64,000 nucleotides of DNA from assembly GCF_004379255.2 (NCBI RefSeq), contig NC_056048.1, positions 1,116,001 to 1,180,000 of the forward strand. The letters run 5' to 3'. The notes beneath the pieces were generated by a model, which was not told the origin of the DNA, made no database searches, and saw nothing but the letters and a program-made list of their open reading frames with translations. The stretch comes from Salvia splendens (taxonomy: Eukaryota; Streptophyta; Magnoliopsida; Lamiales; Lamiaceae). This document shows, piece after piece, positions 59,137 to 64,000 of the stretch (positions are counted from its first letter, which is position 1; each line of letters starts with the position of its first letter). The translations under genes and the position numbers were made by a program.

Positions 59137-61329
59137 AGACTCCTCAAGAAAAGAGGTGGCAATGAAAAGCAAAAAAAAAACTAAAATCTTTGTTGTGGTG
59201 TCTCACTTTCAACTTTTGTACTAGTTTTTAAGTAATTTTTCTTTAATTTTAATTTGTCATGTTTTAGTAGTATGATTTTTATATGTTGTTTGAATTAATG
59301 TTTGATTATTAGGATTACTTAATCCAGGTACATAATCTTATCAATAAAAGTAAAATTTCAGTGATAAACTATAGGACTCATACTGTTTTTTTTGGTTGAA
59401 ATCCACTTAATTTTGAATAAATTATTGGAGTTGTTTCTATTTAGTGGCATTTCGTATTTACGAAATCAGTAATAAACTATTGGTAAAATGGGAGATTTTG
59501 TGGTTAGAAATCCAGTTCAGTTGAATAAATGTTCTTAGTTAATTATTAAAATTAGTTGAAAGTTTTGAGAAAAATGAATACTAGCAAGTATATTCTCTAT
59601 CATATGTTTGGAAAACATTAATTAAAAATCATTGTGAATTTTGTTTCAATTTTGTTTCTATCACGTATTAGTAAGATGACAAAAATAAATAAATAAATAA
59701 AACATGGTTGGGGCATTTGTGGAAAATATTTCATAACCTTCCGAAATACTAATATTTTGACCATGAAAATGCAAAGAAATCAACACGGAAAATAATATTC
59801 CCATAAAGTTTATAGTCCATATTCCTTAGATGGGCATTAAATTTCATTCCCTTAATATGTTTCACAATAATATTAATATTCATTAATAGAGTATTATTTC
59901 GAATTAATTTGGACGATTTTATTTAGTTCTCTTTCCTTCCTTTTATCGATGGGAAAGTTTATGTAGCTTTAATTCTTAAAGTAAATTCGAGATACTGAAA
60001 TTTAAAATGGATGTGTGTTTATTATGGGTTTGGAGAGAGAGAGAGTGGTGGGATTTATAAACTAATAGACCTTATTGTTTACATATTGTTTAATCAAAAT
60101 TTATGCTAGTTATACTCTCTATATAAATACAGATTTATATTTTCCAATATATTATTTGGATAAATTAAGGACAAGTGCCCATTTCCTAATCTAAATCCAA
60201 TCTATCATAAACATCAAATTGAACAATCAAGAGTTTTACAATTAAAATCAAATAATTGAGCAAGTGGAAGAATTTAATTGCATAGGTGAGTTTGCCAACA
60301 GGTAGTCAAACATGTAGCATGTATTCGATTGAAATACTTTTGATATAATAGTGCACTTTATTCAATGAGTCTGCTGTATATCAGTATATTTGCAAGATGT
60401 TAATGATTATTTATATATGCTATAATATAAAAACAATAATGAATTCAGAAAACGGAACTTGTAGAATCGAGCATAGTGAAGACGATGGTAAATGTGGTGG
60501 CTACAATTAGACAATGATTAGTGTAGTTTTCTGATAGCATTAATGGACAAAGTTGGATTAATCGACTTTCAAATTCACCTAAATCCATATCAGTATAGAA
60601 ATGTATATTTGAAATAAATTACTTAATGATAAAAAGAAGTCTACAATTTTTTTCATCGACTTTCCAAACATTTGAAAAGCAAATCTTGATTTCAAACATA
60701 TTATAAAAACTGAATTTAACTTTTTCTAGTTTACTCGAATTCTACTTAAAGGTGCGATTTCATGCATGCACACTAACACTGTTACACTATTGCCTTTTTG
60801 CATTTTATTTAAATAACTATATATAAGACCAAATTTCATACACAAAAATAATGAAATTCAAAATTTCATACATAAAATACGACGACATACGGTTCAAAAT
60901 TGTAAAGCGCCAATGCGGGTGGCGTCTTCACTAATAAAAAACGCCAATGTGGTTAGCGTTTTTCCCATATATGGAATAGATAACAAAATGTGTACATTTT
61001 TGTAATTTTAAAAGCAAAGTGCCCTAGAAACCCGATTTTCCCGCTGTAACATTTGAGTTTTTGAGGGAGTTGCAGGCTGCATGAAGTTAGAAAACTCATA
61101 CGTAATGCATTTATTGCATTAAGCCCACCTACAATTGTTGACATTCTTAGTCAACTTTGGTGGCTTCCACATGTGGTGGATTATCTCAACAGACTTTACG
61201 GTAGTTCAGTATCTACATTATATAGATGTGGATGGTTAAATCGAAAGACAACCATACAAAAATAGGCTAAATTGGAATTAGCTTCCCTTCCCGGTTCAGA
61301 CGATCCGACCAGATTCACAATCCACCGTT
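59137..61329. other. Intergenic upstream of the receptor kinase
   Basis: 2.2 kb AT-rich DNA including the promoter of the minus-strand receptor kinase. A short imperfect repeat (gcgccaatgcgggtggcgt / acgccaatgtggttagcgt) sits at about 60908-60960. No gene recognised. Confidence 0.4.
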
Positions 61330-61332
61330 TTA

Positions 61333-62133
61333 GGCCATCCGCAATGGGCGGACGATGGCACGCCCGATGGCGCGCATCGTCCGCGCCATTCATCGTCCGC
61401 CCCCACTGTGGGTGTGTGGCATAGGCCGCGGACGATAGTCGCGGCCTATGCTTCGGGCGCGACTTAAACCGCGGACGATGGCCAACGTCCGCCCCATTGT
61501 GAAGGCCGCGGACGATGGCACGCGGACGATGGCACGCGGTTTCGTTTTATTATAAATAGCGTTCATTTGTAACATTTCATTTCACACGATTTCATCTTCG
61601 AAACTTACATTTACATAATTATTACGAAATGGATTCAAGCCCCAATAGCCCTACGTTTAACGGAGAGGCGCATCGGCCGGGTACAGAACCCGGCGATTAT
61701 CGTTCGTTCGGCGACAACACCCATTACGATCCCGATTTCAGTACGGAATCGTATGGGTTCGCCCGATGGCAAGGACGATGTTGCAGACGCACAAGGCCCT
61801 CAAGAAGTGCACCGACCCCGAACAAGCCGAGTATCTCCGTGCATTACTCGATGAGTTGCGTATGAAGTTGGGAATTGACCCGACTTAGTTTTTTTCTTTT
61901 TTTAGTTGAATGGTGTAATTTTTTTTATTATTAAAACTTCGCCGCTTGTTATTTAGTCATTTTTTTTACTCGTTACGTGTTATTTGAAAACAGTTAAATT
62001 AATTAAACAAAACAACAAAATGATGATGTGGCGCGTCATAGGCCGCGCCTTAGAGCGCCCCACTACAGGTGGAGAAGGAGGAGGATAAAAATGCTGACGT
62101 GGCGCGCCTTGTGGCGCCCCACTACTGATGGTC
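61333..62133 (+). mobile_element. PIF/Harbinger element with internal deletion
   Basis: Left end ggccatccgcaatgggcgga, right end (reverse complement) gaccatcagtagtggggcgc, flanked by TTA at 61330-61332 and 62134-62136 (3-bp target duplication). The left subterminal region repeats 'cggacgatgg' many times. TATA-like tataaata is at about 61551. It carries only remnants of an ORF1. Confidence 0.8.
61629..61888 (+). pseudogene. Deleted ORF1 remnant of Harbinger element
   Basis: Starts MDSSPNSPTFNGEAHRPGTE and stays open to 61865. The sequence from about 61770 makes more sense one frame over: MLQTHKALKKCTDPEQAEYL then RALLDELRMKLGIDPT, stop at 61888. That block resembles the C-terminal helix of the intact ORF1 at 20.65 kb in position and character. 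So start and end are kept but the Myb-like middle is deleted and the frames are out of step. Confidence 0.6.
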
Positions 62134-62136
62134 TTA

Positions 62137-62672
62137 GAACCAGACAATCAGACATTTCCATATAAAATGGAGAAAAACCAATAGAACGCGCAGACTTAAA
62201 TGCCGAAACTTCCAAAGCTTATGTTGGACGATTTTGATTCAACTAGGTTGGTACTGAGTCTTGTGATTTACGAACAGATGTATACCGTTACTAAACCGAA
62301 TTGAAATCAAGACCATCATAAATTGGCTGAATTGAAATCAACGTCGCGCTTAAGATTGTCTGATTCTCATTTTGCCAATCTGGAACCGAGCAATTAACCG
62401 GTCCGATTCACGCCGGTTTAGTACGTTTCACGCGCCACTATTCTTAAAGCTAACTTTTTTTGTTACCGTACATCGCCCACGGTACCGTTTGCTTCAGTCA
62501 TAATCCAAATTCACAAATCTATAATTAAAATTGTTATTTATTTGTCGTCGTATTATTATTTTTTCTTGATATTTGAGATCAAAGAAGTAAACAACTACGT
62601 GGTAGCTACCACCAACTCGTTTGACAAATTTAATACTCCCTCATTTTTCGCAATATTTATTCATTTTTTATA
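62137..62672. other. Intergenic, no gene seen
   Basis: Contains 'aaccggtccgattcacgccg' type sequence at about 62396 and a lone 'tactccctcatttttcgca' Stowaway-like phrase at about 62633. Nothing else supported. Confidence 0.35.
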
Positions 62673-63265
62673 GAGGGAACATCATTTTTGGTCCACGAAC
62701 TTTGTCAAATTATCATTTACTTTGAGTTAGTATCATTTGAGGTACTTTTTACTATTTCCAATTTTTTTTGGACGAAAATACCCTCAATACCTTATAAATA
62801 TCTTTACAATATATTTTTGACAAATTTTCTAAATATAATTTCACCTTCAATATTATCATTTAATTTTGTGACATGCAAGAAAAGATCTTTATTCAATTTT
62901 TTATTATTAAAGAAAAGTTCTTTATTCAATTAAAAAAAAAATTAATGTAAAAAATTGAAGAAGCAATTTTACTTGCATGTCACAAAATTAAGTGATAATA
63001 TTTAAGGTCAAATTATATTTAGAAAATTTGTCAAAAATATATTGTAAAGATATTTATAAAAAATTATGAGTATATGATAAATTTATTAAAAATATATACA
63101 CTTTAAGGTATTGAGGGTATTTTCGTCCAAAACAACTTGGAAATAGTAAAAAGTACCTCAAATGATACTAACTCAAAGTTCATGGACCTAAAATGATATT
63201 TTCAAAGTTCACGAACCTAGAATGATACTTTGACAAAGTTCGTGGACCAAAAATGATGTTCCCTC
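62673..63265. mobile_element. Mutator-type MITE / foldback element, 593 bp
   Basis: Long inverted arms over much of its length: left gagggaacatcatttttggt ccacgaactttgtcaaa, right its reverse complement. Internal pairing includes tgtgacatgcaag / cttgcatgtcaca and the 'ttttcgtcc' / 'ggacgaaaa' blocks. Flanks ttttttata (62664-62672) and ttttttcta (63266-63274) agree at 8 of 9 bases, as a 9-bp target duplication. No coding. Confidence 0.8.
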
Positions 63266-63392
63266 TTTTTTCTAATAGTAAACGCGTATATATAAATAAA
63301 TTTACACTTAAATATATCAACTAGCCAACTAGACTTTTCTCTCTTCATTTCCTTATTTATCTTCTTCTCAGCTCACAAGTCACACCCATTCC

Positions 63393-63415
63393 CCTCTCTC
63401 TCTCTCTCTCTCTCA
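63393..63415. repeat. (CT)n microsatellite in receptor-kinase leader
   Basis: Pure CT dinucleotide run about 65 bases upstream of the start codon at 63480, likely in the 5' untranslated region. Confidence 0.85.
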
Positions 63416-63438
63416 AATCTAAGCCTAATCAAGCAAAC

Positions 63439-63462
63439 ATGATTTCATTTTCCAGAAATTGA
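63439..63462 (+). promoter_or_regulatory. Seven-codon uORF upstream of the second receptor kinase
   Basis: ATG ATT TCA TTT TCC AGA AAT TGA (MISFSRN), ending 17 bases before the main ATG at 63480. Present in the mRNA only if the transcript starts upstream, which the CT-rich leader suggests. A regulatory effect is inferred, not shown. Confidence 0.45.
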
Positions 63463-63479
63463 TTCCACATTTCTTCATA

Positions 63480-63846
63480 ATGTTGTATTTCCGGAGGTTT
63501 ATTGCGTTGATTTGGTTTGTGAGCTTGGTTTCTGGAGCAGCGGTTTTGCCTCCGGATGAAGGTTTATAGATATAGGCATTGTGTTTTTGTATATTTGAAT
63601 CTTATTTATTGAGTATTTTGGTGAATGATTTTAGTGAAAAATGTGTTGATTGTGTTTGTGGATTTTGGCAGTGGAATCGCTGAGGGTGATAGCGAGGAGG
63701 TTAGGGAAAGGGGATTGGGATTTCGGCGTGGATCCATGCAGCGGGTTGTCGGGTTGGGCCAACCCGAACCCGGTTAAAGGCAGTGAAAATGCACTGACTT
63801 GCAACTGCTCGTTTGACAATAGCACAACTTGCCACGTCACCAGCAT
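63480..63846 (+). CDS. LRR-malectin receptor-like kinase, first two exons (gene continues beyond window)
   Basis: Exons 63480-63561 and 63672-63846. Signal peptide MLYFRRFIALIWFVSLVSGA. The N-terminal LRR-cap follows: VESLRVIARRLGKGDWDFGV, CNCSFDNSTTCHVTSM. The exon borders (phase 1 after DE-G, phase 2 after SM) are the same as in the receptor kinase at 54-59 kb, and SFDNSTTCHVT matches its [11 protein letters not shown]. It is therefore a family member in opposite orientation about 4.3 kb away. The LRRs, malectin and kinase domains lie outside the window. The exon-2 donor AT|GTGAGC is consensus. Confidence 0.85.
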
Positions 63847-64000
63847 GTGAGCTTTTTCTAAACGCTTAATAATAATACTCTAAATTAAGAAAATTTGACA
63901 AATTTAGATGTTATTTGAATAAAATGATAAAAAAAGAAACGAAAAAGTTCTTATTTTGATGAAATGATCGTTTTGAGCATCACCAACGGACCATTTCTAT

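Noticed and set aside
1..64000. CRISPR arrays, operons, Shine-Dalgarno sites, prophage
   Set aside because: Not expected and not seen; gene structure is clearly eukaryotic. No tRNA or rRNA gene was recognised either, though a covariance-model scan would be needed to exclude a tRNA.

Overview
The window is nuclear genomic DNA from a flowering plant. All genes have spliced exons with GT/AG (a few GC/AG) introns, noncoding DNA is AT-rich, plant-specific families are present (tubby-like F-box protein, DUF641/GIL1, B3 of the DUF313 type, LRR-malectin receptor kinase, barley-type pathogen-related protein), and typical plant transposons fill the gaps. Gene structure suggests a eudicot, perhaps an asterid, but the species cannot be read from the sequence alone.

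Layout. 0-11 kb: MBF1 (+), a tubby-like F-box gene TLP (-), a scrap of a DOG1/TGA-type domain, and a 68-aa putative membrane protein (-). 11-22 kb is transposon-rich: a B3/DUF313 gene broken by a solo LTR with a perfect 5-bp target duplication, an approximately 1-kb long-TIR element, a non-autonomous Helitron, and a PIF/Harbinger element that keeps an intact ORF1 but no transposase. 22-25 kb: a pathogen-related gene that seems to lack its second exon, a nested pair of Stowaway-type MITEs, and a small gene for a putative secreted peptide. 25.3-27.9 kb: an array of (TA)n-separated repeat units that share a terminal motif.

29-59 kb is the gene-dense part: a GIL1/IRKI-like DUF641 gene (-), RNA polymerase subunit RPB8 (-), SEC61 alpha (-), an NHL-repeat membrane protein (+), a small UBTD-like protein (+), DNA polymerase delta subunit 3 with a C-terminal PIP box (-), a putative mitochondrial cysteine-motif protein (+), and a complete 24-exon LRR-malectin receptor kinase (-). 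At 63.5 kb the first two exons of a second receptor kinase of the same family (+) run off the window, so the two form a divergent pair. Between them lie a deleted PIF/Harbinger copy and a Mutator-type MITE.

Most intact genes are housekeeping genes and do not form one pathway. Exon boundaries were placed by hand from splice consensus, frame continuity and family knowledge. Every multi-exon model given as intact closes in frame. No clearly new biological system was found. The strongest observations are the dated wreck of the B3 gene, the ORF1-only Harbinger element, the (TA)n unit array and the small secreted-peptide gene.
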